Numbered from the stretch's first letter, positions 52,992-63,783 are shown. The stretch is DNA of 64,000 nt from Bombyx mori (GCF_030269925.1 NC_085135.1:3968753-4032752), one strand, 5' to 3'. The notes: generated by a model not told the origin, from the letters alone. Translations and numbers: made by a program.

Positions 52992-53008
52992 TGGCGACCG
53001 TGACAGGA
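52992..53008 (+). promoter_or_regulatory. BEL/Pao primer-binding site
   Basis: TGGCGACCGTGACAGG, two bases after the 5' LTR. The TGG start pairs with the tRNA CCA end. I recall this as a tRNA-Arg-type site. Confidence 0.75.
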
Positions 53009-53945
53009 CCTTCAAAATTCTTCGGAAAAGAACATTTTTTCAATCGGATGGTCAAGTCATAGTATCGGTCAGAAACGTATTCGCCGAAACCAGCTGCCGT
53101 CCTCAACTGTATCCACGGGATCTTGGAGCTCAAGCCATTGCAGTCATCGTCGGTCATCGATCAGCAATCAGCATCGAGCCGCAGCCCAGGCCAATGCAGC
53201 TAAGTGCCCTTCCCATTACTTTCCCGTCTATATAATCACACCAACCTAAATTCCAATAACATTTTTCCTATTTACCCAAATCGATTAGTCTGTACTTGTG
53301 CTAATTGTCTTTATACAGTGTTTTTTATGTTTTCAATAATTTCAATTCATTTTTTTATCATAGTGAATCTTACCCACATCATAAAAATATTGAAACCAAA
53401 AAGTGTCTTTCTTAATATTCGTTATTATTTTCTGCATTGAGTAATTATATTTATATTGCTTACAAAGGAAGACAAGCGGACGGCCACCCAACAATAAGCG
53501 GATTTTGCTAGATAGTTATTTAAATAACTGAATACCCACCGTGCCTAATTAATTATTTTTTTTATCCCCTCTTGCATTGTTGTTTTAATTCACACAATTT
53601 AGCCGAACATTCCAGACAAACGGTGCGCCTTCGCACGTTACCTACTGGCTGCGATAAACAAGTTCAGCCCCGCTGTGTCCCAGGGTTCCGAGTGAGAGTG
53701 CAGCAGGGCCGGACTCCAATGCAGGTCACGTCTAGTCGAGGAGCGTGAGATAAATTTAATATTTTTAATTTATTAATTAACTAAACAGATTTTATTCTAT
53801 TTTTGCATTCATTTCATTATCTGTAGTACTAGACTTTGCTTTTCTTATTGCTTCTTTTACCAGTTACATATAATAATTATATTAAATTAATTTACAAATT
53901 TTTTACTTAATATATTAGAAACTTATAATTTTTATTTATCATGGG
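53009..53945. other. BEL/Pao 5' untranslated leader
   Basis: No coding homology. Short frames here are chance. Position 53941 is an ATG in another frame from gag. Confidence 0.5.
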
Positions 53946-54718
53946 AGGTGAAACTAGTGCAAAAGACTCAAGATTTGCTGGATCTTTTTGTTAAACGTAG
54001 CTCCATAAAGGGGCAAATAACTAAATTTCGGAACTATTTAACTCAGACAAGCTCAAAAGAAACACTAACTTCTTGCTGACTTGCTGAATTGACACTTAAG
54101 CTTAGCAAGTTTGAGTCACTGTCAAATCGATTTGACGACTTGCAGACTCAGATAGAGGTTTTGAATCGTAGTGATTTGACAAACGAGGTTGATGAGCGAG
54201 ATGACATTGAGCAGTTATTTATTACAAACATCGTTTCCGCTCAAAGCATTATTAAACAACATCATGCAAGTAAACATGACGAAAGTAATTACAAAGACCT
54301 TAACTCTAGTCAGTCATCAGCTCAATGTAATATCGATCATCATGATGTTTTAGGATTGAAATTGCCCCAAATACAAATTGCTAAGTTTGACGGATCATAT
54401 TTCCGTTGGCTTGAGTTCCGTGACACGTTTCTGAGTTTAATTCATAACAATGAGCGAATTGCTGCAATTCATAAGTTTCATTATTTAATGTCATACTTAA
54501 CGGGTGATGCAGCACGCATTATTACTAACTTCGAAGTTTCTAGTTCCAACTATAAAAGTGCTTGGCAATTATTATGCAGTCGTTATGATAATAAGCGTCA
54601 ATTGATAAATCATCATTTAAATTCATTATTAAATATTCAACAGACAATTCGTGAGTCTGAAAGATCTTTAAGATTTATGGTAGATCACATCACTAAGAAT
54701 TTAAGGGCATTGTCTAGC
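53946..54718 (+). pseudogene. BEL/Pao gag, part 1
   Basis: The frame from about 53949 reads KRSSIKGQITKFRNYLTQ, then a TGA at 54077-54079, then KLSKFESLSNRFDDLQTQIE. The core FDGSYFRWLEFRDTFLSLIH, HYLMSYLTGDAARIITNFEV and WQLLCSRYDNKRQLINHHLN is the diagnostic BEL/Pao gag (DUF1759-type) region. It ends NLRALSSL, where LINE A interrupts it. Confidence 0.85.
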
Positions 54719-56127
54719 CTTTTTTTTTTTTTTTTTCGGGCCGGGGGCCGAACCTCCTACGAGGTCCCCGCGCCTAGGGGGCGCGCGGGGTATGTGAGAC
54801 TCAACGATCTGCAGGTGTTGAGAGCAGATCGCGGGCCCAAGGATTTTAGGGCCCACCCACTAAACGACTCCCCTGCACTCTTACACCCGACGTCCGATCT
54901 CCGTCCGGGGTCAGAACCCGTTCAGAGTAGGGGGGTTCCCGCGGTCAACACTACAACCAGACACGCGGCGCCACCCCGAGGACGCCCGACCGACGGGTCG
55001 TCGAGGCGATAGTCGACGACCAACGACGTCGGTCTCCGCTGTACGGCGGCCCTACCGGGCCGCCCGGGCGGTGCCGCTGGTGTTCCGGGATACCCCGCTG
55101 GGCCAGAACCAGCCTGCCGGGTCGGAACGCGATACACCGCCGACCGGGTTGCTCTTCAACAGTATGTTCGGCGACGACAGCGACGACGAAAATGCGGACC
55201 GCATCGCAGTCCGCAGCCGCCGACGCGCCGTCCCGTCCTCCTGGTGCCAGCGCGCTAGAGTGACGGTAGCGTGCGGCGCAGCCTCAACCCCCTTAGGTCG
55301 CCCCGTGACCATCACCGGGAGGAGACTGCCTCCTCATAGGGGCTGGAGCTGGACAAACGCCCTCCTCCGAACCCCGGCTCGACGGCGGCGGCACGGCGCC
55401 GAGAGGGAAGAAGAGCTCTCCCTCTCCCGTTCCGCCGCCTCCTTCTGCGAGATGGTGGACTCGCAGAAGTCGAGCATCGCCTGCCAGGACTCGTCGCTGC
55501 CGAGCATCGTAGCCACGACGGTCGGAAGCGACAAGTCCAGTCCTATTTTTGCAACGAGGACGCGGCGCTGCTCCGCGAAAGCGGTGCAGTACGCGAGCGT
55601 GTGCTCCGCCGTGTCCTCGTTGCAGCCACTGCAGTGGTGGCACTTCGGCGTCGGCTCCCTCCGGGCGACGAGGTGCAGGTAGCGACCGAAACAGCAGTGT
55701 CCCGTGAGCACCTGCGTCGCTCGGAAGGTGAGACGTCCTCGGTCGCGATTCACCCAGTCCGAGAGGACCGGGCGGATCGCCTCGACAGTCCGTCGCCCGT
55801 AGGCGGGGTCCGCCAGGCGGCGAGACCACGCCTCGAGCACGGCACGCCGAGATTGAAGTTTCCGCGCTCGAACTTCCGCCGCGTCGGGACGCGGCTCCCC
55901 CCTGGAGCGGAGATCGCATCGCCACGCGTAATCCGCAGCGAGCGCCTCCGCTTCTAGGTCCCAGGGAGGCGTCCTAGCTAGCACGCACGCCGCCTCAAAC
56001 GAGACGGTGCGGTATCCACGAACCGCCCTGACCGCAATCGCGCGCTGCGGACGTCGCAACGCCGCAACGTTGTCACGGGTCAGGGCGTGGCACCACACGG
56101 GAGCCCCGTACAGTGCCATCGACATTG
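54719..56127 (-). mobile_element. LINE A (R1-clade type) inserted in BEL/Pao gag
   Basis: The T-run at 54719-54736 is the poly(A) tail in reverse. cattgtctagcct occurs at 54706-54718 and again ending at 56140, a 13-bp target duplication. The copy is 5'-truncated and GC-rich. Its 3' UTR matches 12776-13002. Confidence 0.9.
55334..56125 (-). CDS. LINE A ORF2, C-terminal fragment (longest copy)
   Basis: 263 codons, uninterrupted to the stop. It begins ALYGAPVWCHALTRDNVAAL, after the polymerase palm, and runs through PPWDLEAEALAADYAWRCDL to a CHHC zinc-knuckle-like cluster (PKCHHCSGCNEDTAEHTLAYC split around 55600-55670) and a basic C-terminus. R1-clade ORF2 proteins carry this C-terminal knuckle. 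The methionine used here is an artefact of truncation. Confidence 0.85.
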   Translation of the reverse strand: MSMALYGAPVWCHALTRDNVAALRRPQRAIAVRAVRGYRTVSFEAACVLARTPPWDLEAEALAADYAWRCDLRSRGEPRPDAAEVRARKLQSRRAVLEAWSRRLADPAYGRRTVEAIRPVLSDWVNRDRGRLTFRATQVLTGHCCFGRYLHLVARREPTPKCHHCSGCNEDTAEHTLAYCTAFAEQRRVLVAKIGLDLSLPTVVATMLGSDESWQAMLDFCESTISQKEAAERERESSSSLSAPCRRRRAGVRRRAFVQLQPL

Positions 56128-56350
56128 TCTAGCCTAGGTCAACCTACCGACAAATGGGATGTCCTCATAATTCACATAATGAGCTCAAAGCTAGACAGCC
56201 ACACTCTTTTGAAATGGGAGGAGTGTCGTGGCGCGTTGGATGATGTACCGAATTTGGAACAATTTTATAAATTTTTAATTAATCGTGCTGACGTCCTTGA
56301 GTCTATAAATCGTAATTCGTATAAATCAATGCATGCGAATCGACGAAGAT
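56128..56350 (+). pseudogene. BEL/Pao gag, part 2
   Basis: Resumes ALSSLGQPTDKWDVLIIHIM, SSKLDSHTLLKWEECRGAL and FLINRADVLESINRNSY, in frame with part 1. After HANRR it jumps directly into reverse transcriptase, so zinc knuckles, protease and the start of reverse transcriptase are missing. Confidence 0.85.
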
Positions 56351-56989
56351 CAGGGTGGTGTTTGATGGCTCTGCTCCTACTTCCTCCGGTTATTCTGTCA
56401 ATGATCTCCTTTTGGTTGGTCCCAACATACAGGATTCACTTTTCTCCATTCTTATAAGAGCTCGACAGTACAAGTACCTCCTGACCGGTGACGTCGAGAA
56501 GATGTACCGCCAGGTCCTAATTAATAAAGAGGATAGAGATCTTCAACTTATATTATGGAGAGAGGATGAGAATACTCCAATCAAGACGTTGCAACTTAAT
56601 ACTATTACTTACGGAATGGAAAGTTCTAGTTATTCGAGTACACGCTGCCTTTGGCAGTTGGGTGAAGACTGCTCAGATCCCCTGATTAAACAAATAATAC
56701 AACACGACTTTTACATAGATGATCTCATTACAGGAACTGACGATGAAAGTAGTTTGCGTCATATTCATGAAACAGTGTCTGCAGCCCTTCAGAAAGGCTG
56801 CTTCAATCTTAGAAAATTCAAAACTAATTTACCAATGATATTAGAAGGGACCACTGCAAGTTCAAGTAATAATTTGATTGTAAGTGAATCTTCTTCAACT
56901 TTGGGTATGGGTTGGAATCCATCCACTAATCAGTTGCACTTTCCTTTTAAGGTTCCACCCCCTACTGCTGTTCCTACAAAGCGATTCAT
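56351..56989 (+). pseudogene. BEL/Pao reverse transcriptase, middle
   Basis: VFDGSAPTSSGYSVNDLLLV, YLLTGDVEKMYRQVLINKED and the catalytic FYIDDLITG box are BEL/Pao signatures. It ends VPTKRFI at the LINE B insertion and continues at 61072. The frame differs from gag part 2 by one position at the deletion junction. Confidence 0.85.
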
Positions 56990-57213
56990 TTGAAGGATTA
57001 CTGGTGGCCCGGAGGCCTTTCCAGTTTCACCAGGACAGGTGGGCGAGCAAAGGCTCAGCCAGGAGGGGTGGGATTTGCTAACAGCTACCCGAGCGCCTCC
57101 GAAGGAGACCTAACAACTCAAGAGTAGCTGCTTCGCGAATTAATCTACTACCGGATCGGAATCGCGACCCGCTGAGAAGATCCGGCGAGAAACTCAGCGA
57201 GCTGATTCATGGG

Positions 57214-59181
57214 TTAGGTTGCACGGCGAACTCTTTGTCGAGTTCGACGAGTACGGTTACCGAGGTCCCTAAGCCTGCTCCTAGAGCTGAAGGCGTCTAG
57301 TGCAAAGGTTATTGGATCTGAGGGATCCGTAAGGACGTGTCTAGGGCGTCGACGGTGACTGGCTCCTGCATGATCAGGATTCGGGGAGTAGTCAGCGGCG
57401 GCTACGATAAGGCGATTATCATGACGCATAGCCTTATCGAAGTACCGTTCCGACGCTGACTTCATGTATTTCTGTATAGATTCGAGGCCCAGGTCGTCGT
57501 GTAGGTCAACGTTCCTCACGAACCACGGAGCTCCGACGGCTAACCTGCAAAAGCGGGATTGTAGAGATTGAAGGGTGTCTATGTGTGTGCGGGCCGCGTG
57601 AGCGAACACCACACTCGTGTAAGTCATGATGGGCCTTATGCATGTTTTGTAAAGTGTCACCTTGTTCCGAAGGGACATTTTACTCCGCTTACAGATCATG
57701 GGGTAGAGTCTACCGAGAATAAACGCGGCACGGTCACGGACTGATTTTATATGCCGGCGGAATGTCATCGATGCATCCAGGGTAACGCCCAGGTACTTGA
57801 CCTTCCTGGCCCAGGGTATGGATTGACTAAAGAGAGTAATCGGGGGTGTGAGATTCCTCCTCCTAATACGGGAGGAAATCCGTGTGGAGCTTCCCCTCTG
57901 AAATAGCACCGCAGTACTTTTCGCTGGGTTGATGTCTATGCGCCATTTTCGGAACCACTGTCCTAGGGCTAGGGCTGCGCTCTGAAGCTTCTTCGCGATT
58001 AGGGACTTGTTTCTACTGGAATAGTAAACAGTCGTGTCGTCGGCGAATAAAGCTAAATGGGTCGGCGGCGACCGGGGAATATCGTTAACGAATAAGCTAA
58101 ATAGGAGGGGTGAGAGGACAGAGCCTTGCGGGACTCCAGCTGTGAGAGGTCGTGGGGAGGAGCGGGTTCCCTCGACTCGATATCGAAAAGAGCGGTTCGA
58201 CAAGAAGTCCCGTATGATGAGCACGAGACTATCCGGCACGCCCATGTTGAATAGTTTGAAAATCAAACCGTTGTGCCAGACTTTGTCGAACGCTTTTGCG
58301 ACGTCGAAGAAGAGAGCTCCCGTGTATAACGGTTTTGGTCGATTAAGCCCCACAAGAATGTGCTCCGTGAGGCGGTGCACCTGTTGAACGCATGAGTGAT
58401 TTGTACGGAATCCGAATTGTTCATCGATGAGAATGCCCTTGGATGAGACGAAGTCTCTGAGGCGTTTGTAGAGCAGACGCTCATACAGTTTACCTAGAGA
58501 CATGACGAGGCTGATCGGGCGGTAGCTCGTCGGATGATTTTTTGGTTTACCGGGTTTATGTATGCCGATAACGTCCGCTTCTTTCCACACCGCGGGAAAG
58601 ATACAGTTCGCCATAGCGGCATTGAAAATAGATGCCAACATCACGATGAGTTGGACGGGTAGAAGTTTAATAACGCGGTTGGATATACCGTCGGAACCGG
58701 GAGCCTTGCGAGGACGTAGGTCTTTGATCAAGTCTTTAACTTCCATCGGGGTGACGGGTGGTAACGCATCCGAGGGTGGCAAGGAGGCTCTGCGTTCTAC
58801 CTCACTGTCTACTAATTCTACATGAACAGGGTCCACGGATTGAGTGCTGGGCGTACACTGGGTTTGCAATGTATCGGCCAGCAGCTCTGCTTTTTCGTCA
58901 TCATCGAACGCCGCGAGTCGGCCTGAGGGGCCTACGAGGGGGGGCATAGTTACTACCGTATCCGATTTGAGAGTACGAGCTAAGCGGTAGTAAGACCTTT
59001 GGGAGGGCGCGAGTCCTTCTAAGAAATCAGACCATCTGGCATCTCGGACTTCGGCGATGCGAGACTTTACGTCGCGTTGTAGGGCACGCATTCGAATACG
59101 ATTTTCCGCGGTAGGATACCTGTCGTAGGCGCGTATTGAGGCGTTCTTAGCTCTTAGGAGCTCCCTAATATCGTAGGACAA
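57214..59181 (-). CDS. LINE B ORF2, reverse transcriptase part
   Basis: 655 codons open. APGSDGISNRVIKLLP, KNHPTSYRPISLVMSLGKLY, LFFDVAKAFDKVWHNGLIF, AGVPQGSVLSPLLFSLFVND and the catalytic HLALFADDTTVYY box are in order. The end is MTYTSVVFAHAARTHID, AVGAPWFVRNVDLHDDLGL and a basic arginine-rich tail. The methionine at 59181 is internal: the same protein starts in the frame at 59309-59920, and a frame change or stop near 59290-59310 separates the two. Confidence 0.9.
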   Translation of the reverse strand: MSYDIRELLRAKNASIRAYDRYPTAENRIRMRALQRDVKSRIAEVRDARWSDFLEGLAPSQRSYYRLARTLKSDTVVTMPPLVGPSGRLAAFDDDEKAELLADTLQTQCTPSTQSVDPVHVELVDSEVERRASLPPSDALPPVTPMEVKDLIKDLRPRKAPGSDGISNRVIKLLPVQLIVMLASIFNAAMANCIFPAVWKEADVIGIHKPGKPKNHPTSYRPISLVMSLGKLYERLLYKRLRDFVSSKGILIDEQFGFRTNHSCVQQVHRLTEHILVGLNRPKPLYTGALFFDVAKAFDKVWHNGLIFKLFNMGVPDSLVLIIRDFLSNRSFRYRVEGTRSSPRPLTAGVPQGSVLSPLLFSLFVNDIPRSPPTHLALFADDTTVYYSSRNKSLIAKKLQSAALALGQWFRKWRIDINPAKSTAVLFQRGSSTRISSRIRRRNLTPPITLFSQSIPWARKVKYLGVTLDASMTFRRHIKSVRDRAAFILGRLYPMICKRSKMSLRNKVTLYKTCIRPIMTYTSVVFAHAARTHIDTLQSLQSRFCRLAVGAPWFVRNVDLHDDLGLESIQKYMKSASERYFDKAMRHDNRLIVAAADYSPNPDHAGASHRRRPRHVLTDPSDPITFALDAFSSRSRLRDLGNRTRRTRQRVRRAT

Positions 59182-59308
59182 TTTGAAGCGGTGAAGGAAG
59201 TCCTCCGCTACAACTTGTTTCGATGACCTATCTAATGTCGAGGTGATGTGTGACGTTAAGATGTCTATGGCTTCAGCGGTATCCTGAGGAGACGGGGTAG
59301 AGTCCGGG

Positions 59309-59920
59309 CTAAACGGTTAATAACGCTATGTCGAGTATATCCGGGCGATGCGCGATATTTAGCGGGTAGTGAGTCGGGGTTAGCGGAGCGACGATATCGA
59401 AGGCGAGATCATCAACTAACGCATCAAGCCGCCTGCCATTCGGGGTTGTGGTGTGTGAGTTCCACCTGATGTGTTTACAATTTAGGTCGCCCGCCAGAAT
59501 GACAGAGCTCCCCATGCCGAGCAGCGCCTCGATATCACTGCTTAGAACGATCTTATCCGGTGGAAGATAAACGGACGCGATAACGGCGATCGGCGCGTGT
59601 CCCGTCAGTGAGATTCGGCACACTGATGCTTCGATATTAGCGAGCGCGGGAGGATCGAGCGGGACGCAATGCAGGGCTCTTCTATAGTAAATGACGGTAC
59701 CACCACCACGAGCAGAGAGCCTGTCGTTCCTGACCATGTTATAGTTCGCGATTTTAGGGTCACGGCGCGCGGGCTTAAGTAGGGTCTCCTGCACTAAAAA
59801 GATATCAATTTGATGGTCACGCAAAAAGTCAGAAACCTGATCACGTTGATTTGCGAGACCGTAAGCGTTAAAAAATCCTATCGTTACGGATAGGGGCTTT
59901 ATTCTACTTATATACGCCAT
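59309..59920 (-). CDS. LINE B ORF2, apurinic-type endonuclease part
   Basis: Starts MAYISRIKPLSVTIGFFNAY with the N of the endonuclease motif, followed by IDIFLVQETLLKP (catalytic E), GGGTVIYYRR, VILAGDLNCKHIRWNSHTT (D and N) and RPDILDIALL. This is the nicking enzyme for target-primed reverse transcription. The ATG lies four bases after the ORF1 stop (TAATCAATG), a compact arrangement that suggests coupled translation. Confidence 0.9.
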   Translation of the reverse strand: MAYISRIKPLSVTIGFFNAYGLANQRDQVSDFLRDHQIDIFLVQETLLKPARRDPKIANYNMVRNDRLSARGGGTVIYYRRALHCVPLDPPALANIEASVCRISLTGHAPIAVIASVYLPPDKIVLSSDIEALLGMGSSVILAGDLNCKHIRWNSHTTTPNGRRLDALVDDLAFDIVAPLTPTHYPLNIAHRPDILDIALLTV

Positions 59921-59923
59921 TGA

Positions 59924-61062
59924 TTACCGGCGGAGTGAGGGGAGGACGTACGTATTTAATGACGCGTATACGTCGGCGTATTCTTGCACAACGGCGATAA
60001 AGTGTTGTGCAGTGGAGGCAGCGCGAATGGCGTCGCCCAAAGCGTTAACGCGCTCAAAGTTGATCGACTGAAAGAAGTCGATCGCTAAAGCGAGATTGTC
60101 GGACGCGGTCGGAGGGCAAGTCGCGGGAGAGGGACGAGTCGCGGGGGCGGGACGAATCGCGGAGGAGGGAGTTGTAGCCGTGTTCGTGTACGGCAGCGGT
60201 TTCGCCCAGGCCGAGACACTGGGCACCGGCGCCGGAACGAACGCTGGCTTAGCCTGCGACACAGAGGGTGCCGAGGCTTTGATGTCTGGGCCGGAAGCTC
60301 GGAGGCGGTTTTTTTTTTTTTTTATTGCCCTTGTAGGCAGACGAGCATACGGCCCACCTGATGGTGAGTGGTTACCGTTGCCCATGGACTTCAGCAATGC
60401 CAGGGGCAGAACCAAGCCGCTGCGGGCTTTTGGCGGGCGACGCGTCGATTTATTTTAGGGGCTCGGGGGCATCCGCGGTAATTTGCGGGGTGACCCTGTG
60501 TTCGACACAGGACGCAGCTAGGCGGTTCCGTCGCGGTTTTTTGATCGCGAGTGCATAGGGCCGTGGCGTGATCGCCTAAGCACTTGACGCATCGGGGGCG
60601 CGCGTGACAGTTACGGGAAGAATGCCCGTATAATTGGCAGTTATGGCACTGGCTAGGTGTGCCTTTCTTGTGTGGGGTTTCGACTGCGATTCCGGAAAGG
60701 CTACAGACCGTTCGGATGTTGAATATTTGCTTACCCTCGGGGGTAGGCTGGAGGGCGACGAGAACCATATTATATGGCTCCCTTCCGCGGCCTGTATGCA
60801 TGCGGTGTACGGAGTTAACCGGTAGGCCTTGTTCGAGAAGGTCGGCCTTAACGAGCTCGGCATCCAACACTTTAGGGATGCCACGTATAACGGCACGGAG
60901 TTCGCGCTCCTCCTGGAGCGTATACGTGTGGAAACTTATACGCTCCTTACGGAGGTAAGAAGAGAGGGCCCTATGGTCGTCGGGTGTTCGAACCTTAGTT
61001 TGAATGCCGTTCGCGAGGTTACGGGCATTCGTGAAATTGATATTTTTGGCCTTAAGGGCCAG
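59924..61062 (-). pseudogene. LINE B ORF1 (nucleic-acid-binding, gag-like), partial
   Basis: 60425-61062 encodes SLSGIAVETPHKKGTPSQ, then three CCHC knuckles: CHNCQLYGHSSRNC, CVKCLGDHATALC and CVLCRTQGHPANYRGC. 59924-60308 is the proline/alanine-rich tail ending in the ORF1 stop. A LINE D tail splits the two, and the first part of ORF1 is lost by 5' truncation. Residues N-terminal to about 61062 in the open frame belong to the BEL element. Confidence 0.85.
60309..60424 (-). repeat. LINE D 3' tail inserted in LINE B ORF1
   Basis: T-run, then gtaggcagacgagcatacgg and gtgagtggttaccgttgccc, as at 43483-43600. Confidence 0.8.
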
Positions 61063-61071
61063 GCGATTCAT

Positions 61072-62164
61072 ACTATCTTCGCTTCTAAAAATTTTCGATC
61101 CTTTGGGTTTATTGAGTCCTTGCGTAATAAAGGCTAAAATGCTTTTGCAACAATTGTGGTTGCATAAGCTTGCATGGGACGATCCAATTCCCAATGATAT
61201 CCAAAGAAATTGGAACAAATTTTCCATAGCTATACCTTCGCTTCTGAATCTTAAGGTACCGAGACGAGTGCTCTGCGATGAACCAATATCTATAGAACTT
61301 CATTCCTTTAGTGATGCATCTCAGAATGCATATGGAGCTTGCATCTACCTGCGCTCTGTCAACTCCAATAATGAAGTAACTGTAAGGTTACTGTGTTCCA
61401 AATCCAAAGTGGCTCCAATCAAAGCCACTACAATTCCACGGCTGGAGCTCTGTGCCACTCTATTGGCTGCGAAATTGTGTAAGGCTGTAAGAGACTCATT
61501 AAGCTACGAAATACATACCCAGGTACATTGGTGCGATTCAACAATAGTGTTAGGATGGCTCCATAGTAGTTTACAAAATTTGAAAACTTTTGTAGCAAAT
61601 CGAATTTCTGAGATTTGTGACCTAACTAATCCTGCCTCTTGGCGTCATGTGCCTACATCATCTAACCCGGCTGATCTTATATCGAGAGGTGTCAGTCCCG
61701 ACCAGCTAAATACCGCGTCGCTGTGGTGGTTAGGCCCGTCGTATCTCTCTGAATCTGAAAGTACCTGGCCTATACTAAAAACTAAAATAAACGTTACAAA
61801 TTTACCAGAAACTAAAACTAATTCAACTATAAGTAACTTAACAACTAGTATTGATCCTATTATAATTTTCAAAAACTATTCTAATTTAACTAAATTAAAA
61901 CGTACAATGGCTTACGTACTGCGTTTTATAAATAACTTAAAAAAATCTAAAACTAGACCTACCGGTTCTTTATCAGTTGACGAATTAAATAATTCCTTTC
62001 TTCAATTATGCCGCTTGTCTCAAAGGGAATCATTTCTGCTTGAGTATGAGTTACTAGCTAACAATAAATCTCTAAGTCCAAAGTCACATATTTTATCATT
62101 AACTCCATTCTTTCATAATGAGTTGATTATGCGAGTAGGTGGTCGATTGGATTTTAATTTTTGA
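61072..62164 (+). pseudogene. BEL/Pao reverse transcriptase end and RNase H
   Basis: Continues KIFDPLGLLSPCVIKAKMLL, then LHSFSDASQNAYGACIYLRS, TTIPRLELCATLLAAKL and VHWCDSTIVLGWL (RNase H acids), the ADLISRGVSP spacer and a degenerate linker. DPLGLL and the SDAS block are typical of BEL/Pao. The frame shifts near 62160, where the integrase frame takes over. Confidence 0.85.
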
Positions 62165-62822
62165 TAAGAAACATCCAGTGCTTTTAGATGCCTCACATCA
62201 TTTTACGAAACTTTTATTTGAACACGAACACAAGCGCAACCTTCATGCTGGACCACAGTTGTTACTAGCTATAATTCGTGAATTCGTGCGGCCCACTAAC
62301 GGAAGACACCTGGCTCGACGTACGTTTCGTAATTGTTTTAAATGTAGACGATTACAAGGACGAACTATGCAGCCCATTATGGGAGACTTACCATCGCAAC
62401 GCGTTACGCCAAGTTTCCCATTCAAAACTGTGGGTTTAGACTTTGCCGGACCATTCTTTATTGTTAATAGGAAGGGCCGCGGTGCCATTATTATTAAATG
62501 TTACCTTTGCCTTTCATTTGCTTACGTTACAAATGTGTACACCTTGAAGCCGTTAGCGACTTATCAAAAGACGCTTTCCTCATGACATTTCGCAGATTCG
62601 TGTCACGCCGAGGCCGGCCAACTGCGGTGTTCTGTGATAACGGACGCAATTTTGTAGCAGGTTCTAAAGAAATTAATCATTTTTTCAAAATAAACTCTAA
62701 ATCTTTATCTGCTTCTGCAAGTGAGGATGGAATAAAATTTGTATTTTCTCCAACTTACGCTCCTCACTTTGGCGGAATCTTTGAGGCCGGAATAAAATCC
62801 GCAAAATTTCATATTAAGCGCG
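62139..62822 (+). pseudogene. BEL/Pao integrase, part 1
   Basis: The H2C2 zinc-binding module (HHFTKLLFEHEHKRNLHAGP, then CFKCRRLQGRTM) and the catalytic TVGLDFAGPFFIV are in the frame 62139-62585. The second acid (GRPTAVFCDNGRNF) and SPTYAPHFGGIFEAGIKSAK are in the frame 62498-62820. A one-base frame change lies near 62500-62545. Part 1 ends AKFHIKR at the SINE. Confidence 0.85.
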
Positions 62823-63268
62823 TTTTTTTTTTTTTTTTATTGCTTAGATGGGTGGACGAGCTCACAGCCCACCTGATGTTAAGTGGTTACTGGAGCCCAT
62901 AGACATCCACAACGTAAATGCGCCACCCACCTTGAGATACAAGTTCTAAGGTCTCAAGTATAGTAACGACGGCTGCCCCACCCTTCAAACCGAAACGCAT
63001 TACTGCTTCACGGCAGAAATAGGCAGGGTGGTGGTACCCACCCGCGCGGACTCACAAGAGGTCCTACCACCAGTAATTACGCAAATTATAATTTTGCGGG
63101 TTTCATTTTTATTACACGATGTTATTCCTTCACCGTGGAAGTCAATCGTGAACATTTGTTGAGTACGTATTTCACTTGAAAAATTGGTACCCGCCTGCGG
63201 GATTCGAACACCGGTGCATCGCTCAACACGAATGCACCGGACGTCTTATCCGTTAGGCCACGACGACT
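62822..63268 (-). mobile_element. full-length Bm1-like tRNA-derived SINE in the integrase
   Basis: The T-run at 62823-62839 is the tail. The head on the minus strand (63260-63185) reads GTCGTGGCCTAACGGATAAG (A-box region) and GGTGTTCGAATCCCGCAGGC (B box), a tRNA-like RNA polymerase III promoter. About 445 bp, the longest SINE copy here. It sits between HIKR and MGNSHLTFEE of the integrase. Confidence 0.85.
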
Positions 63269-63783
63269 ACATGGGTAATTCACACTTAACATTCGAAGAA
63301 ATATCTACTCTTTTCGCACAAGTAGAGGATATATTGAATAGTCGTCCATTATGTCCTATGTCACCCTCTCCTGATGACCTCCTTTGCCTGACTCCCGGGA
63401 GCTTTCTCATTGGCCGGGCTCTCACTGCTCTTCCTTCGCCTGTGCTGGAAAACTGCAACTACAATAATTTGCAACGCTACGCTCGATTACAGCAAATATA
63501 TCAACATTTTTGGCAGCGCTGGCAGCGTGAATATATTGCTGAGCTTCAACAACGCCACAAGTGGAAGACCAATTCTTCAAAACCAAATTTAGGAGATTTG
63601 GTACTGTTGCAAGAAGATGATGTTCCTCCTCTCTGCTGGAGACTTGGACGCATATCCAGACTATTTTATGGTCCAAATGATGGAGTACCTCGAGTCGCTG
63701 ACGTCAATACTTCTAGAGGCTGCGTGCGCCGCCCGTTGGTTCGTCTGTGTGCTTTGCCTACCGCAGAAGAACTAGAGGGTTGA
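63269..63783 (+). pseudogene. BEL/Pao integrase, part 2
   Basis: MGNSHLTFEEISTLFAQVED, ILNSRPLCPMSPSPDDLLCL, LTPGSFLIGRALTALP and GDLVLLQEDDVPPLCWRLGR are the standard BEL/Pao integrase C-terminus. It ends at a TGA (63781-63783), shortly before the polypurine tract. Confidence 0.85.

Larger units (their letters stand above)
56990..61062 (-). mobile_element. LINE B (jockey-like), most complete copy
   Basis: Target duplication gcgattcat at 56981-56989 and 61063-61071. Layout on the minus strand: ORF1 (gag-like, truncated at its start), ORF2 endonuclease, ORF2 reverse transcriptase, 3' UTR. A LINE D tail is inserted in ORF1 at about 60309-60424. Unlike 19515-20262, this copy shows no poly(A) tail at its 3' end. 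Shorter copies lie at 9303-9803 with 23605-23790, 10484-10853 and 19515-20262. Confidence 0.9.

Noticed and set aside
55071..55960. Long plus-strand frames antisense to LINE A
   Set aside because: They mirror the codon pattern of the GC-rich minus-strand ORF and have no domain features.
63185..63262. tRNA gene
   Set aside because: It is the tRNA-derived head of the SINE at 62822-63268.
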